Assembly: GCA_017849555.1 (NCBI GenBank)
Contig: JAFIGU010000036.1
Location: 22,241-86,240, forward strand
Origin: Sphingomonas sp.
Lineage (GTDB): Bacteria; Pseudomonadota; Alphaproteobacteria; Sphingomonadales; Sphingomonadaceae
DNA: 64,000 nt
Direction of reading: 5' to 3'
Shown here piece after piece: positions 28,549 through 38,418 of the stretch (position 1 is its first letter; the number at the start of each line of letters is the position of its first letter). The translations under genes and the position numbers were made by a program. A model generated the notes under the pieces. It saw nothing but the letters and a program-made list of their open reading frames with translations. It had not been told where the DNA came from and did not search any database.

Positions 28549-29934
28549 TCACAACGCCCGCGCGAGCGCGGCGAACACCGCATCGTCGTCGCTCATCGCG
28601 ACGTTGAAGCGCATCCGGTCGTTCCACAATCCACCGGCGCTGAACACCTTGCCCGGCGCGAGCACCAGCCCCTGCGCCAGCGCCGCCTCGGCCAGCGCCA
28701 CCGCATCGCAACCGTCGGGCAGCTTCGCCCAGACGAAGATCCCGGCATTGGGCTCGATCCACGGTTCCAGCCCCGCGGCGCGGAGGCGGCGCAAGGTGCC
28801 CGCCATCGCGCGGGCCAGCCGGGTGCGGATCGTTTCGACATGGCGGCGGTAGCTGCCGTCGGTCAGCACTGAATGGAGCAAGGTGGCGGCGAGCGGATTG
28901 CCCGACATCGAAGTGGCGATGCGCAGATCGGCGAGCGCCTCGATCCAGTCGGCGCGCGCCGCGATATGCCCGCAGCGCATCGCGGCCGAGAGCGACTTGG
29001 AAAAGCTGCCGATGCGGATCACGCGATCGAGCCCGTCGAATGCGGCGAGCCGCGGGGCGGGGGAGATTTCGAAATCGGCGAAGATATCGTCCTCCACCAC
29101 GATCAGGTCATGCGCCTCGGCGAGCCTGAGCAGGCGGTGCGCGATCGGCGCGGCGAGCGTCGCGCCGGTCGGATTGTGGATGCCCGAATTGGTCAGGTAG
29201 AAGCGCGGGCGGTGGGTTTCGAGCGCCTCCGCAAAGCGCGCGATATCGGGGCCGTGCGGGGTCATCGGCACCCCGATCGCGGTCACGCGATGCGCGCGCA
29301 TCAGCGCGAGGAAATTGAAATAACATGGATCGTCGACCAGCACGGTATCGCCGGGTTCGAGCAGGAAACGACAGATGAGATCGAGCGCATGCGTCCCGCT
29401 GTCGGTCAGCATGATCTGATCGAGCCCGGCCTCGATCCCCTGATCGGCCAGCCGCCGTGCGAGCAACGCGCGCAATCGCGACGAGCCGAGCGGGGAATCG
29501 TAACCGGTCAGCGTGCCGGCCGACCCGCGCGCCGCGGCGCGCAGCCCCTTGCGGATCGCGTCGCTCGCGAGCCATTCGTCGGGCAGCCAGCCGCACCCCG
29601 GCATCATCGCGCCACGATTCTCCGCGAGCGACTGGCGCAGCATCCACAAGGGATCGACCTGCCGCGCGGCCGCCACATCGGGGCGATCGAGCGTCAGCGG
29701 CGCGAGCGGCGCGGTGACGTAAAAGCCCGAGCCGGGGCGCGCGCGGATCGCACCCTCCGCCGCCAGCCGGTCATAGGCCTCGACGATCGTCGATTTGGAG
29801 AAGCCGGTGGTCTCGGCCATCGCGCGGACGGATGGGAGGCGCGCGCCGGGGGTCAGCGTCCGCCGCGCGATCCGCTCGCGGACGATCCGCATCACCTGCC
29901 CGGTGCGGGTTTCCGCGCGTGCGGCGCTGGCCAT
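28549..29934 (-). CDS. MocR/GabR-type regulator (GntR HTH + class I aminotransferase domain)
   Basis: This protein of about 461 residues has an N-terminal winged-helix GntR domain (TGQVMRIVRERIARRTLTPGARLPSVRAMAETTGFSKSTIVEAYDRLAAEGAIRARPGSGFYV). A fold-type I PLP domain follows, with TDSGTHALDLICRFLLEPGDTVLVDDPCYFNF, TNSGIHNPTG and the PLP lysine in IGSFSKSLSAAMRCG. MocR proteins are transcription factors that sense PLP or amino-compound ligands. The start at 29934 has GGAG nearby and begins MASAARAETRTG. An open frame extends to 30012 but overlaps the intergenic operator. It is divergent from the PhzF gene, its likely target. Confidence 0.85.
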   Translation of the reverse strand: MASAARAETRTGQVMRIVRERIARRTLTPGARLPSVRAMAETTGFSKSTIVEAYDRLAAEGAIRARPGSGFYVTAPLAPLTLDRPDVAAARQVDPLWMLRQSLAENRGAMMPGCGWLPDEWLASDAIRKGLRAAARGSAGTLTGYDSPLGSSRLRALLARRLADQGIEAGLDQIMLTDSGTHALDLICRFLLEPGDTVLVDDPCYFNFLALMRAHRVTAIGVPMTPHGPDIARFAEALETHRPRFYLTNSGIHNPTGATLAAPIAHRLLRLAEAHDLIVVEDDIFADFEISPAPRLAAFDGLDRVIRIGSFSKSLSAAMRCGHIAARADWIEALADLRIATSMSGNPLAATLLHSVLTDGSYRRHVETIRTRLARAMAGTLRRLRAAGLEPWIEPNAGIFVWAKLPDGCDAVALAEAALAQGLVLAPGKVFSAGGLWNDRMRFNVAMSDDDAVFAALARAL

Positions 29935-29952
29935 CGTATTGATCTCCGGATC

Positions 29953-29986
29953 GGTACAGTTTGTACTTATCGTATCGAACTGTCCC
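29953..29986. promoter_or_regulatory. Candidate MocR operator/promoter region
   Basis: The half-sites GGTACAGTT (29953-29961) and AACTGTCCC (29978-29986) are inverted with one mismatch, centred between the MocR start (29934) and the phzF-like start (30046). The position suits a regulator acting on both divergent genes. Confidence 0.4.
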
Positions 29987-30045
29987 TGTTCGCGCCAGCC
30001 GCGGCACGGCATCGCGGGTCACGCATCGCCAAGAGGAGAAAATTC

Positions 30046-30888
30046 ATGCCCCATCGCCCGTTCAGCCTTGTCGACGTGTTCGGCAGCGCGGATTTCAGCG
30101 GCAATCCGCTCGCGGTGATCGCCGATGCGCAAGGGCTGACGACCGAGGAGATGCAGCGCATCGCGCAGTGGCTCAACCTCTCCGAGACGACCTTCCTGGT
30201 ACCGACGACCGACGCGGCGGCGGATTATCACGTGCGCATCTTCACCCTGGCGCACGAATTGCCGTTCGCGGGGCATCCTACGCTCGGCACCTGCCATGCC
30301 TGGCTCGAAGCGGGCGGGCAGCCCCAGCGTGACGGGGTCGTCGTCCAGCAATGCGGCGCGGGGCTGATCGAGCTGCGCCGCGCCGCCGACGGCAATCTCG
30401 CCTTCCGCGCCCCGCCGCTGGTCCGCAGCGGCACCCCGAGCGAGGCGGAGATCACCGAGGTCGCCGAGGTGCTGCGGATCGATCGCGCGGCGATCGTCGA
30501 CGCCCAATGGGTCGATAACGGCCCGGGCTGGATCGCGGTGATGCTCGGATCGGCGGAGGCGGTGCTGGCGCTGGAGCCCGCACGACACCACGCGCAGCGG
30601 ATCGATATCGGCGTGGTCGGCCCGCATGCGCCGGGCGACGCGGTCGCGTTCGAGCTGCGCGCGATCTTCAGCGACGCGCACGGCGCGCTGATCGAGGATC
30701 CGGTGACCGGCAGCCTCAACGCCTCGGTCGGCCAGTGGTTGTTCGCCAGCGGCCGCGCGCGCGGCTCCTATGTCGCGGCGCAGGGCACGCGCCGCGGGCG
30801 CGCCGGGCGGATCGCGGTTTCGCAGGATGCGGACGGCGACGTGTGGGTCGGCGGGCGCACCGTCACGATGTTCGCCGGGCAGCGGTAA
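30046..30888 (+). CDS. PhzF-family isomerase/epimerase
   Basis: This 280-residue protein has the PhzF fold signatures: FSLVDVFGSADFSGNPLAVI at the start, LNLSETTFLV (catalytic Glu), FTLAHELPFAGHPTLGT, and EDPVTGSLNASVGQWL in the second domain half. PhzF proteins catalyse hydrogen shifts or epimerisations. No phenazine genes are present here, so the substrate is likely another amino acid-like compound, matching regulation by the divergent MocR protein. The start has the strong ribosome site AAGAGGAGAA and replaces a longer open frame that runs antisense through the MocR gene. Confidence 0.85.
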   Translation: MPHRPFSLVDVFGSADFSGNPLAVIADAQGLTTEEMQRIAQWLNLSETTFLVPTTDAAADYHVRIFTLAHELPFAGHPTLGTCHAWLEAGGQPQRDGVVVQQCGAGLIELRRAADGNLAFRAPPLVRSGTPSEAEITEVAEVLRIDRAAIVDAQWVDNGPGWIAVMLGSAEAVLALEPARHHAQRIDIGVVGPHAPGDAVAFELRAIFSDAHGALIEDPVTGSLNASVGQWLFASGRARGSYVAAQGTRRGRAGRIAVSQDADGDVWVGGRTVTMFAGQR

Positions 30889-30894
30889 GGCCGG

Positions 30895-31341
30895 TTACTC
30901 CGCGATGATCGCCTGCTCGATCGCGGTGGTGGGATGTTTGACGAGATCCTTGGCGATCTCGCCGACGATGCGATCCTTGACCGCCGGATCGAGCTGGCCG
31001 CGCAATTCACCCAAAGTGCGCGGATCCGCAACGACGATCAGCGCGTCGAACGCCTGTTGCAGCGCCTGATCGCGCAGGAAAGCGGCGGTTTCGGCGGCGA
31101 AGCTCTTCTTCTCCTGCGCGTGAAAGTCGGTCTCGGCATAAGCGCTGCGGCGCGTCGCCCCCGACAGCGAGAACGAGGTCCGCCCCGGCCGGTCGCTCTT
31201 CTGGTCGCGGTCGGGCGGGTTCACGTCTTCGAGCATGTTGACCGGCTCGAGATGGGGGTAAGTGGCGTCGCCGCTGTTGCGGAACAGCAGCCGTTTCTGG
31301 CCGTCGGTGACGAGTACATGGGTCGCATGCGCAAGCCGCAT
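30895..31341 (-). CDS. Host-attachment-family protein (baeRF12-like)
   Basis: This 148-residue soluble protein begins MRLAHATHVLVTDGQKRLLFRN and ends with a conserved VADPRTLGELRGQL...VGEIAKDLVKHPTTAIEQAI segment. These are the marks of the 'host attachment protein' family (archaeo-eukaryotic release factor-like fold), named after an Agrobacterium attachment locus and widespread in alphaproteobacteria. The function is not firmly known. GGAGAA precedes the start at 31341. It stands alone: 6 bp from the convergent PhzF stop and 68 bp from the RDD gene stop on the same strand. Confidence 0.75.
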   Translation of the reverse strand: MRLAHATHVLVTDGQKRLLFRNSGDATYPHLEPVNMLEDVNPPDRDQKSDRPGRTSFSLSGATRRSAYAETDFHAQEKKSFAAETAAFLRDQALQQAFDALIVVADPRTLGELRGQLDPAVKDRIVGEIAKDLVKHPTTAIEQAIIAE

Positions 31342-31409
31342 CGCCGTTCTCCTTCCGATTTTCGCTTTGCTTCTGCAACGCTTGCACGGGGGAGAGGGTT
31401 GCGATGCGG

Positions 31410-32279
31410 CTAATTGCCGAACTTGTTCTGCCGCCGCCGGCCGACGAGCAGCCCGCTTTCCAGCCGCGCGCATAACGCAAGATAATAATCGGTCAGGAAA
31501 CCGAGATCGTCGCCGTCGTCGGCGATATTGGCCTTGCGGCGGATCGTCGCCGCCACCGTGGCGACCGCGCTCGGCCGGCCGCCGCGCAGCACGTCTTCCA
31601 GCGTCTGCAGCTCGTAGACGCCGTAAAGCGCGAGCGCGGCATCCGAGAAATGTCGTCGCGCGCGATCGGGCGCGGGGCCGATATCGGCGGCGAGCTTGCC
31701 GCCCGGCGCGTGGATCACCCATGTCCCCGCGACGAGATCGCCGGCGCGCAGCCGATCGCGGTTGAACAGCGGGAAGAACAGGAAAATCCCGCTCCACGCC
31801 AGCGCGAAGAGCGCAAGGAACGCATCCGCCGTGCCCTGCGCGGTCTGCGCGGCGAGGAACGACAGCGGCAGGAACAGCTCGATCTCCCGCAATGCGTTGC
31901 GCGCGATCACCGCCCCGGCGGTCAGCCGCGCGCCGTCCCGCGCGACCACGCGCAACCCCATCGCGCGCTTCCCCGGGGTGGCGCCGCGCCCGCTCATCTC
32001 GAACAGCACGAACCAGCCGTTGCGCAGCATGAACGCGCCGATCAGCCACAGGATGACGAGCAGTTCGGAGCGGGTGGCGATCGCCGCCCAGCCGATCACC
32101 AGCGTCGCGACGACCAATATGACCAGGATCAGCGCGACATCGAGCGCGAAGGCGGCGATCCGCGCGCCGGTTGCGCCGAGTTCGAGCCGTAGGTCGACCC
32201 CCTCCGGCGTGATGAAGGTCCGGCGCAGCGCATCCGGCCCGGCGGCGCGCGCGCGCCTAGGTCCGAACGGCCAGCGCAC
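31410..32279 (-). CDS. RDD-family membrane protein
   Basis: This protein of about 289 residues has an N-terminal segment TFITPEGVDLRLELGATGARIAAFALDVALILVI, the RDD family's 'RxxAxxxD' helix. A second helix (LLVILWLIGAFMLRNGWFVLF) and GRGATPGKRAMGLRVVARDG are also diagnostic. The C-terminal half (about residues 200-289) is soluble. It is the last gene of the MoxR operon, and its GTG overlaps the SpoIIM-like stop by 23 bases. RDD proteins are proposed transporters or channels; in this operon context the role is envelope-related and otherwise unknown. Confidence 0.8.
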   Translation of the reverse strand: MRWPFGPRRARAAGPDALRRTFITPEGVDLRLELGATGARIAAFALDVALILVILVVATLVIGWAAIATRSELLVILWLIGAFMLRNGWFVLFEMSGRGATPGKRAMGLRVVARDGARLTAGAVIARNALREIELFLPLSFLAAQTAQGTADAFLALFALAWSGIFLFFPLFNRDRLRAGDLVAGTWVIHAPGGKLAADIGPAPDRARRHFSDAALALYGVYELQTLEDVLRGGRPSAVATVAATIRRKANIADDGDDLGFLTDYYLALCARLESGLLVGRRRQNKFGN

Positions 32280-33279
32280 GCCGCCTCCCCAGCCCGTAGA
32301 AATAGACCAGCCAGCCGACCAGCATCGCCGCGCCGATCGCCGCGCGCATGCCGTCGGTGCGCACCACCTGACGCCCGATCCCTTCGAGCACCCCGGCCAC
32401 CGCGAGCATCACCACCGCGCCGATCATCGCGGTCGCCGCGGTCCGCCCGGCGGTGATCGCGGCGTCCATCCGGTCGGCACGGCCGGGGAAGGCGATCGCA
32501 GTGCCGATCCGCATCCCCGCCGCGCCCGAGATGATGATCGCGAACAGCTCGGTCGTGCCGTGGATCGACAGCCAGGCGGCAAAGCTCAGCCCGAGCCCCT
32601 TGGGGGTGAAGACCGCGAACATCGCCCCGAGCATCAGCCCGTTATAGAGGATCAGCAATATGGTCGGCACCGCCAGCGCAAAGCCCAGCGCGAAGGAAAA
32701 GATCGCGATCTGCGCATTATGCCCGAACAGGAAGGCGGCAAAGGTGGCGAGCCCGTCGCTGGCATGCGGATAGAGCGTGGCGCGCAGCGCGGCGATCGAG
32801 GCCGAAGGATCGCGCCCGCCCGCCAGCCCCTTGGGGATGACGCCGTAGAACCAGCCGGGATCGCTCCGCACGAGGATATAGGCCGCGATCGCCCCCGCGA
32901 CGGTGATCAGCGCCATCGCCAGCGTCTCGCGCCACAGCGACGCGACCGCACCGGGCCAGCCGCGCGCGAAAAACCCGCCCAGCTCGCGCGCCGCCGAGGT
33001 CGGCACGCCATAGACCTGGAAATAGGCGCGCGCACACAATTGCTCGAGATAGGTGATCAATGCGCGATCGAGCGAGGTCTCGCGTGCCACCGACAGCGAC
33101 GACAAGGTGGTGCGATAGAGCAGGGGGAGCGCGAGCAGGTCGTCGTCGGAGATCGCGCGCAGCGAGCGTTTCTCGATCCGCGAGACCAATGCCTCCAGCC
33201 GCTCCCAATCAGCGGCATGGGCGGCGCGGAAGCGGCTGGCGTTGAGCAGGATCGGTTGATCCTCGACGCGCGCGGTCAC
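32257..33279 (-). CDS. SpoIIM-like (DUF95) membrane protein
   Basis: This 340-residue protein has an N-terminal soluble helical part (to about residue 100). A block of hydrophobic helices follows, with FFARGWPGAVASLWRETLAMALITVAGAIAAYIL and SIHGTTELFAIIISGAAGMRIG typical of stage II sporulation protein M/DUF95. It is encoded between the DUF58 and RDD genes; GTG 33279 forms a 4-base overlap with the DUF58 stop. Genes of this family regularly accompany MoxR-DUF58 pairs in non-sporulating bacteria, where the function is undefined. Confidence 0.8.
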   Translation of the reverse strand: MTARVEDQPILLNASRFRAAHAADWERLEALVSRIEKRSLRAISDDDLLALPLLYRTTLSSLSVARETSLDRALITYLEQLCARAYFQVYGVPTSAARELGGFFARGWPGAVASLWRETLAMALITVAGAIAAYILVRSDPGWFYGVIPKGLAGGRDPSASIAALRATLYPHASDGLATFAAFLFGHNAQIAIFSFALGFALAVPTILLILYNGLMLGAMFAVFTPKGLGLSFAAWLSIHGTTELFAIIISGAAGMRIGTAIAFPGRADRMDAAITAGRTAATAMIGAVVMLAVAGVLEGIGRQVVRTDGMRAAIGAAMLVGWLVYFYGLGRRRALAVRT

Positions 33280-34586
33280 AGCAAGTTCCTCCGCTTGAGA
33301 TCGATATAGCCGTGGACCAGCCGATCGCCGACGCGATCATGCTCGCTTTCGATGACATGCGCGCCGAGATGGCGCAGCCGGGTCAGCACCAGCAGCCGAT
33401 CGCGCAGCAGCGCCGCCGCGGTGACCGCGCGGGTGACGTCGGCAGGGGTTTCGGGGGCGCGGTCGACGATCGTCTCCAGTTCCTCGTCGCGCAGCACGAC
33501 GATCAGGATGAGATGCTTCTTCATCAGCCGCGCCACCGCGCGGACGAGGAAATCGGCCGAGGTGAGATCGGTGAATTCGGTGAACAGCACGATCATCGAG
33601 CGCCGCGTCAGCCGCGCGGCGAGCGTGGTGAGCGCGAAGGTGTAATTGGTTTCCTCATTGCTGTAGTCGATCGTCGCGGCGAGGTGCTGCAGCTCGGGAA
33701 ACGCCGCCGCGCCGCCGATGAACCCGCTCGAGATACGCGGGCGCGCATCGAAGGCGGAAAGCGCGATGCGGTCGCCGAGCTTGAGCGCGACCCAGCCGCA
33801 CAGAAGCGCCCCTATCACCGCACGATCGACCCGCGGCATTCCCGCGACCGGCTCCGACATCTGGCGCCCGGCGTCGATCGCGAAGACGATCTGGCTGTTG
33901 CGCTCGCTGTGGAATTCCTTGGCGTGGAGCTTGTGGAAACGCGCCGATTGCTTCCAGTCGATCGCGCGCCGGTCCATCCCGGCGCGAAATTCGACGAGCG
34001 CGTGGAAATCGGTGCCGTCGCCGCGATCGGCCTGCGCGACCAGCCCCTGCAGCGCGTGCCGCTGAAACAATTGCGCGCCGCGGTCCTGTATCGCCTGGAT
34101 ATCGGGGAGGATCGCCAGTCGCCGCTCCCCGGCAAGCCGCCGCTGATGCCAGACGAGCCCGAGCGGCCCGGTCCAGCGCAGCCACAGGTCCCGAAACGCC
34201 GCCGTCCCACGCCGCACCGGGGTCAGCGTCAGAGCGCCGATCCCTTCGCCCCCGAGCAGCGCGACCCCGATACGTCCGTCATCCTCGATCGCGACGAGCG
34301 GATCGGGCGAAAGCGCCCCCTCGACCCGCCGCGGCGGCCGTTGGCCGGCAATGCCGACGATCACCGGCACGTCGAGCGGGGCGCCGATCGCCGCACTGCG
34401 CGGCAGCACCAGCTCGGCGGTCGCGCGCGCGGCACCGAGCAGCGCGTCGGCGAGGACCAGCAGCAACAATGCGGGCGGCCACAGCAATGCGAGCTGCCAA
34501 CGCCCGGGCAGCGCGACGGCGAGCGCCAACGCCAGCGGCGCGCCGGCAACCGCGCCGATCACCGCAAGGCGCGTGGGATAGATCAA
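33276..34586 (-). CDS. DUF58 domain protein (VWA-like)
   Basis: This 436-residue protein has two N-terminal transmembrane helices (about residues 7-50), a beta-rich middle part, and the DUF58 signature [45 protein letters not shown] in the last half. That segment leads into a von Willebrand A-like fold with an incomplete MIDAS. DUF58 proteins are the standard partners of MoxR ATPases. The start is TTG, overlapping the MoxR stop (TTGA at 34583-34586), so translation is coupled. Confidence 0.85.
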   Translation of the reverse strand: MIYPTRLAVIGAVAGAPLALALAVALPGRWQLALLWPPALLLLVLADALLGAARATAELVLPRSAAIGAPLDVPVIVGIAGQRPPRRVEGALSPDPLVAIEDDGRIGVALLGGEGIGALTLTPVRRGTAAFRDLWLRWTGPLGLVWHQRRLAGERRLAILPDIQAIQDRGAQLFQRHALQGLVAQADRGDGTDFHALVEFRAGMDRRAIDWKQSARFHKLHAKEFHSERNSQIVFAIDAGRQMSEPVAGMPRVDRAVIGALLCGWVALKLGDRIALSAFDARPRISSGFIGGAAAFPELQHLAATIDYSNEETNYTFALTTLAARLTRRSMIVLFTEFTDLTSADFLVRAVARLMKKHLILIVVLRDEELETIVDRAPETPADVTRAVTAAALLRDRLLVLTRLRHLGAHVIESEHDRVGDRLVHGYIDLKRRNLL

Positions 34587-35539
34587 CGCGGCGCCTCGAT
34601 CGTCTCGATGATCCCGTTCACCACATCCTCGATCGCGCGCCCGCCGATCTCGGCCGCCGGCGACAGCGTCAGGCGATGACGCAGCAGCGCGGGGGCGAGC
34701 GCCTTCACATCGTCGGGGATGACGAAATCGCGCGCGTCGAGCGCGGCGCGCGCCCGCGCGGCTCCGGCGAGCATCGCCCCGGCGCGGGGAGAGGCGCCGC
34801 TTTCCAGATCGGCGACGTCGCGCGTCCCGCGCACCAGCGCGACGACATAATCGGTCACCTCGTCGATCAGCCGCACCTGCGCGACCGCCGCGATCGCCGC
34901 CGCGATCGTCGCGCTGTCGGCGCAGCGCGTGACGCCCCAGTCGGCGGGCGACATCGCCGCCTGCCGCGCACCGTGGGTCGCGACGATGCGGCGCTCCTCC
35001 TCGGCGCTGGGATAATCGACCGCCTGTTTGAACAGGAAGCGATCGAGCTGCGCCTCGGGCAGCGGATAGACGCCCTGCTGCTCGATCGGATTCTGCGTCG
35101 CGACCACCATGAAATGCTCGCTCAGCCGCAGGCTCTCGCCGTCGATCGTCACGGTGCGTTCCTGCATCGCCTCGAGCAAGGCGGCCTGCGTCTTGGGCGG
35201 GGTGCGGTTGATTTCGTCAGCGAGCAGCAATTCGGTGAAGATCGGGCCGCGCGTCAGCGTGAAGGACGAGGTCTGGAAGTTGAACAGATTGGCGCCGATG
35301 ATGTCGCCCGGCATCAGATCGGGGGTAAACTGGATGCGGCCGAACTGCAGCCCGATCGCCTCGGCGAAGCTGTGCGCGAGCAACGTCTTGGCGGTGCCCG
35401 GCGGGCCTTCGAGCAGGATATGCCCGCCGGCGAACAGCGCGACGAGCATCAGGTCGACGGTCGCTTCCTGCCCGACGACCGCCTTGCCGATTTCGCCGCG
35501 GATCGCCCGGCCGAGCGCCTGAACTTCTTCAACCGTCAC
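34583..35539 (-). CDS. MoxR-type AAA+ ATPase
   Basis: This protein of about 318 residues has Walker A GPPGTAKT, Walker B LLADEINR, sensor 1 [26 protein letters not shown] and the MoxR lid. These ATPases act as chaperones that load cofactors or mature partner proteins carrying VWA domains. The start GTG at 35539 gives GGAGG seven bases upstream and a 4-base GTGA overlap with the DUF4350 stop; GTG 35554 is also in frame. It is in the middle of the six-gene operon with DUF58, DUF4129, DUF4350, SpoIIM-like and RDD genes. Confidence 0.9.
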   Translation of the reverse strand: MTVEEVQALGRAIRGEIGKAVVGQEATVDLMLVALFAGGHILLEGPPGTAKTLLAHSFAEAIGLQFGRIQFTPDLMPGDIIGANLFNFQTSSFTLTRGPIFTELLLADEINRTPPKTQAALLEAMQERTVTIDGESLRLSEHFMVVATQNPIEQQGVYPLPEAQLDRFLFKQAVDYPSAEEERRIVATHGARQAAMSPADWGVTRCADSATIAAAIAAVAQVRLIDEVTDYVVALVRGTRDVADLESGASPRAGAMLAGAARARAALDARDFVIPDDVKALAPALLRHRLTLSPAAEIGGRAIEDVVNGIIETIEAPR

Positions 35540-36750
35540 CGTCTTTCCTCCCACAACCAGTGATTGAGCGCGCGCGCGGCGCCCAAGATATCCTCACGCC
35601 GGTCGGCACGTTCCGCCGCCGCGAACAGCTCGGTGAAGCGCGTATCGCCGCCGAGGCCGTCGAGATAGGCGTCGGCCTCGGCATCGCGCAGCCCCGCAGG
35701 CACGCCGAACACCGCGCGCGCGCGATCGCGGATCAGCGCGGCATAGCGATATCCCAGCGACGCCTCGCGACCGGCGCGCCGAACCAGCGCGGCGGTATTG
35801 TCGATCAGCGCGACCTTGCCGAAGGCGATCGCGCGAGCGCGTGGGCGCGGCGCGCCGAACCGGGTCACCGCCTGCCACCCGGCGAGCGCCAGCGCGACCG
35901 CGAGCAGGATCGTCGCGCCGACGAACGGCGGGACGAACATCAGCTTCAACGGGCTGCGGCCGCGCGCGAGATCGTTGGTCACCACGTCGAAGGCGATCCC
36001 CGACACGCCGGGCGCGTTGAGGTGATCGAGCAGCGCCAGCGCCGCGCGCGCGTGGGGCAGATCGCGGATCCCGTGGTTCGACAGGAGATCGGGGTCGGCG
36101 AGCACGTAGCGCTTCGTGTCGTGGATCCGCCCGAGGACGATATGCCCGCGCTCGTCGGTCAGCAGCGGATCGAGCAGCGGCGTCGCGGCGATCGCCTGCA
36201 ACGGTCGCGGCGCGGCGACCGCGAGCAGCTTCGGCATGCCCCCCACCGGCACCAGCGGCCGCCCGAACCTCTTGACCCGCCCGACGCGCAGCCGCGTCGC
36301 CGGCGCCAGGACGCCTTCGGGCTCGCCGGCGGGCAGCAGCCCGACGATATTGACCCAGCCGGGATTGTCCTGATCGGCCGCCGTCAGCCATTTCGGCAAC
36401 ACGATCAGCGTCGGCAGATTGGTGCGGGCGGCAAGGATCTTGGTCATATCCGCCGCGCCACGCTCGGGGGTGATGACGAGCAGATTGTCGGTATCCCAAT
36501 CCGCTTCGTCGCGGATGATGCTGGGATAGCGCCCGGTCGCCCGCGCCAGCTCGACCAGCCCGGCATAGCCCGTCGACGCCTTGGACAAAGCGTGCGATCC
36601 CGCGGGCGCGCCGCCACTGCCGAGATCGGGCGCGAACGCCCCGAGCAGCAGCGAGCCGACGAAACCGATGACGCCGACCGCGAGCAGCAGCGCGACCGTG
36701 ACCGGCCGGAAGAGCGCGGGTCTGTCGCGGCCGCTCGCCAGATCGCTCAT
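35536..36750 (-). CDS. DUF4350 domain membrane protein
   Basis: This protein of about 404 residues has one N-terminal helix ([23 protein letters not shown]), then an extracytoplasmic DUF4350-like domain ([45 protein letters not shown]). A second helix follows at about 280-300 ([20 protein letters not shown]) and then a cytoplasmic tail. The start at 36750 gives an ATGA overlap with the DUF4129 stop. DUF4350 proteins accompany MoxR/DUF58/DUF4129 genes; the biochemical role is unknown. Confidence 0.75.
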   Translation of the reverse strand: MSDLASGRDRPALFRPVTVALLLAVGVIGFVGSLLLGAFAPDLGSGGAPAGSHALSKASTGYAGLVELARATGRYPSIIRDEADWDTDNLLVITPERGAADMTKILAARTNLPTLIVLPKWLTAADQDNPGWVNIVGLLPAGEPEGVLAPATRLRVGRVKRFGRPLVPVGGMPKLLAVAAPRPLQAIAATPLLDPLLTDERGHIVLGRIHDTKRYVLADPDLLSNHGIRDLPHARAALALLDHLNAPGVSGIAFDVVTNDLARGRSPLKLMFVPPFVGATILLAVALALAGWQAVTRFGAPRPRARAIAFGKVALIDNTAALVRRAGREASLGYRYAALIRDRARAVFGVPAGLRDAEADAYLDGLGGDTRFTELFAAAERADRREDILGAARALNHWLWEERR

Positions 36751-37514
36751 CCGCGCCACGCCTGATTAAGGGCGAGATCGGCATAAGCCGCCCGCGCGAC
36801 GCGCCAGTCGTCGCCGCCGACCGGCCGCCCGCCGAACAGACTGCGCTCGACCAGCGCCGCGATCGATGCGAACAATCCGCGCACCGCCGGCGGCAGGGCC
36901 TCGGCGCGGGCGAGCTCGCGACTGGTCAGCGCCGGACGGACGAGCTGCGGTCGCCGTCGCGCGATATCCTCGACCGACCGGAACAGCAAGTGGTGGACCG
37001 CTTCGGCGTAATGCCCTTCGGCGGCGAGCGCATCGGCTTCCTCCAGCCAGGCGCGCGCCGGGCCGGCCTCGGGCGCCCATATCTCCTCGGCCGCCGTGGC
37101 CTCGACCTTCCGCCGCCGCCGCGGCCGTCGCGGCAGCCGCCATTCGCCGCCGCGCGCGCGATCGACGATCATCCACACCAGCCCGGCGGCGAGCAGCACG
37201 ATCAGCGTCCACAGCAGGATCCGCGCATAAGGCGCGTCGGGCATCAGGCTGGAGATCCAGCGCAGGAAACGCCCCACCGGCGCCAGCGCGTCGCCGATCC
37301 ACTCCGCCAGCTTGCGCAGCCAGGCGGGCGGCTCGGGCGGCTTGGGCGGGCGCGTGAAGTCGAACTGGATCGACGCATCGGCGCGCATCGCCTGATGCGC
37401 CGCCACGAGCGGATCGGCCGCCGCCGCTGGTTGAACCTGTCCCCCGATAACGCCCTCCCCGAGCGAGGATCGCACGGTTGCCCCGGAGCTTAGCGAAGCG
37501 CGGACATCGCGCAA
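36747..37514 (-). CDS. DUF4129 domain protein, first gene of the MoxR operon
   Basis: This protein of about 255 residues has a transmembrane helix (ARILLWTLIVLLAAGLVWMIV) near residue 105 and a C-terminal DUF4129 region: ALAAEGHYAEAVHHLLFRSVEDIARR...LTSRELARAEALP...LFASIAALVERSLFGG. The N-terminus is uncertain. The frame opens at TTG 37514, but GTG 37475 is a candidate and the first 30 residues look non-coding. A transglutaminase domain, present in some relatives, is absent. Translation couples to the next gene by a 4-base overlap. Confidence 0.7.
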   Translation of the reverse strand: MRDVRASLSSGATVRSSLGEGVIGGQVQPAAAADPLVAAHQAMRADASIQFDFTRPPKPPEPPAWLRKLAEWIGDALAPVGRFLRWISSLMPDAPYARILLWTLIVLLAAGLVWMIVDRARGGEWRLPRRPRRRRKVEATAAEEIWAPEAGPARAWLEEADALAAEGHYAEAVHHLLFRSVEDIARRRPQLVRPALTSRELARAEALPPAVRGLFASIAALVERSLFGGRPVGGDDWRVARAAYADLALNQAWRG

Positions 37515-37606
37515 CCGGCTGGTAAAAAATGTTTACAATCAATTCGCTGGACAGCGCCCCGCATCGGGCGCAGGTTCGCCGCAGCTTAACCTTGGGGGCA
37601 GGGCGC

Positions 37607-38407
37607 ATGGCGACACAGGCTTTCGGTGAAGAACAACGCGCGCTGTCGGTCGGCAAGGCGTTCTCGCGCGGGTTCGACGCGATCCGCGCTTATCCGCTGC
37701 AGACGTTGGGGCCGATCTTCGTGCTGACGGTGGTTCCGGGGCTGCTGTTCCAGACTTTGGGGGTCAACGCGCTGATGGCTGCCGCGGCGCGGGGGACCGC
37801 GCCGCCCCCGGTGGGGCTGATCATCATCGGCGGGATTCTGCTTTCGCTGCTGTGGGGGACCGCGCTCGGTGCGGTGATCCAGGCAACGCTCGCTTATGCC
37901 GAAGGGCGCAAGCCCGAGCTGGGCGAGATGCTTCGCGCGGCTGTCGCACGGTGCGTGCCGCTGGTGATCGTCTATCTGCTTTACACGCTTGCGATCATGG
38001 TCGGTTTTTTGCTGTTCATCGTTCCCGGCATCTTCATTGCGACGATGTGGTCGATGGCCATGGTCGCCGTGGTGGCGGAGCGGCCGGGGGTGTTCGGCGC
38101 GTTCGGACGCAGCGCGAGGCTGACCAAGGGCGCACGCTGGAAGATACTAGGCGTCTTCGTGGCAATGTTTGTCATCTACATCATCGTCTTAAGTTTTGCG
38201 GGGCTGACGGGCGCAGCCTCGACCATGTCGCTCGCCTCGCTTCAGGCCGCCCCGCAGGCGAGCGTTGGCATCGGACAAATCATCATCGCGCTGATCAACG
38301 CGCTGTTGACGACCTGGATGGCGGCGATGTTCACCTCGCTGTTCATCGAATTGCGCGAGTGGAAGGAAGGGCCGGATACCAGCCGGCTGAGCGATATCTT
38401 CGCCTGA
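37607..38407 (+). CDS. Multi-pass membrane protein of unknown function
   Basis: This 266-residue protein has about six helices: TLGPIFVLTVVPGLLFQTLGV, VGLIIIGGILLSLLWGTALGAV, VIVYLLYTLAIMVGFLLFIVPGIFIATMWSMAMVAVV and later segments. It resembles YciC-like/'glycerophosphoryl diester phosphodiesterase membrane domain' proteins in the FIVPGIFIATMWSMAMVAVVAERPGVFGAFGRSARLTKG pattern, which is shared by that group. It is divergent from the MoxR operon. ATG 37607 has GGGGGCAGGG upstream, and the longer open frame to 37529 is not conserved-looking. Confidence 0.65.
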   Translation: MATQAFGEEQRALSVGKAFSRGFDAIRAYPLQTLGPIFVLTVVPGLLFQTLGVNALMAAAARGTAPPPVGLIIIGGILLSLLWGTALGAVIQATLAYAEGRKPELGEMLRAAVARCVPLVIVYLLYTLAIMVGFLLFIVPGIFIATMWSMAMVAVVAERPGVFGAFGRSARLTKGARWKILGVFVAMFVIYIIVLSFAGLTGAASTMSLASLQAAPQASVGIGQIIIALINALLTTWMAAMFTSLFIELREWKEGPDTSRLSDIFA

Positions 38408-38418
38408 TCGTCTCGGCG

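Noticed and set aside
29771-30022. Separate small genes inside the MocR/PhzF intergenic region
   Set aside because: They are frame shadows of the MocR N-terminus and the promoter region, without ribosome sites or conserved sequence.
28873-30045. Plus-strand open frame joined to the PhzF gene (671 codons in total)
   Set aside because: The N-terminal 390 codons run antisense to the MocR gene and have no family features; the PhzF protein starts at 30046 with a strong ribosome site.
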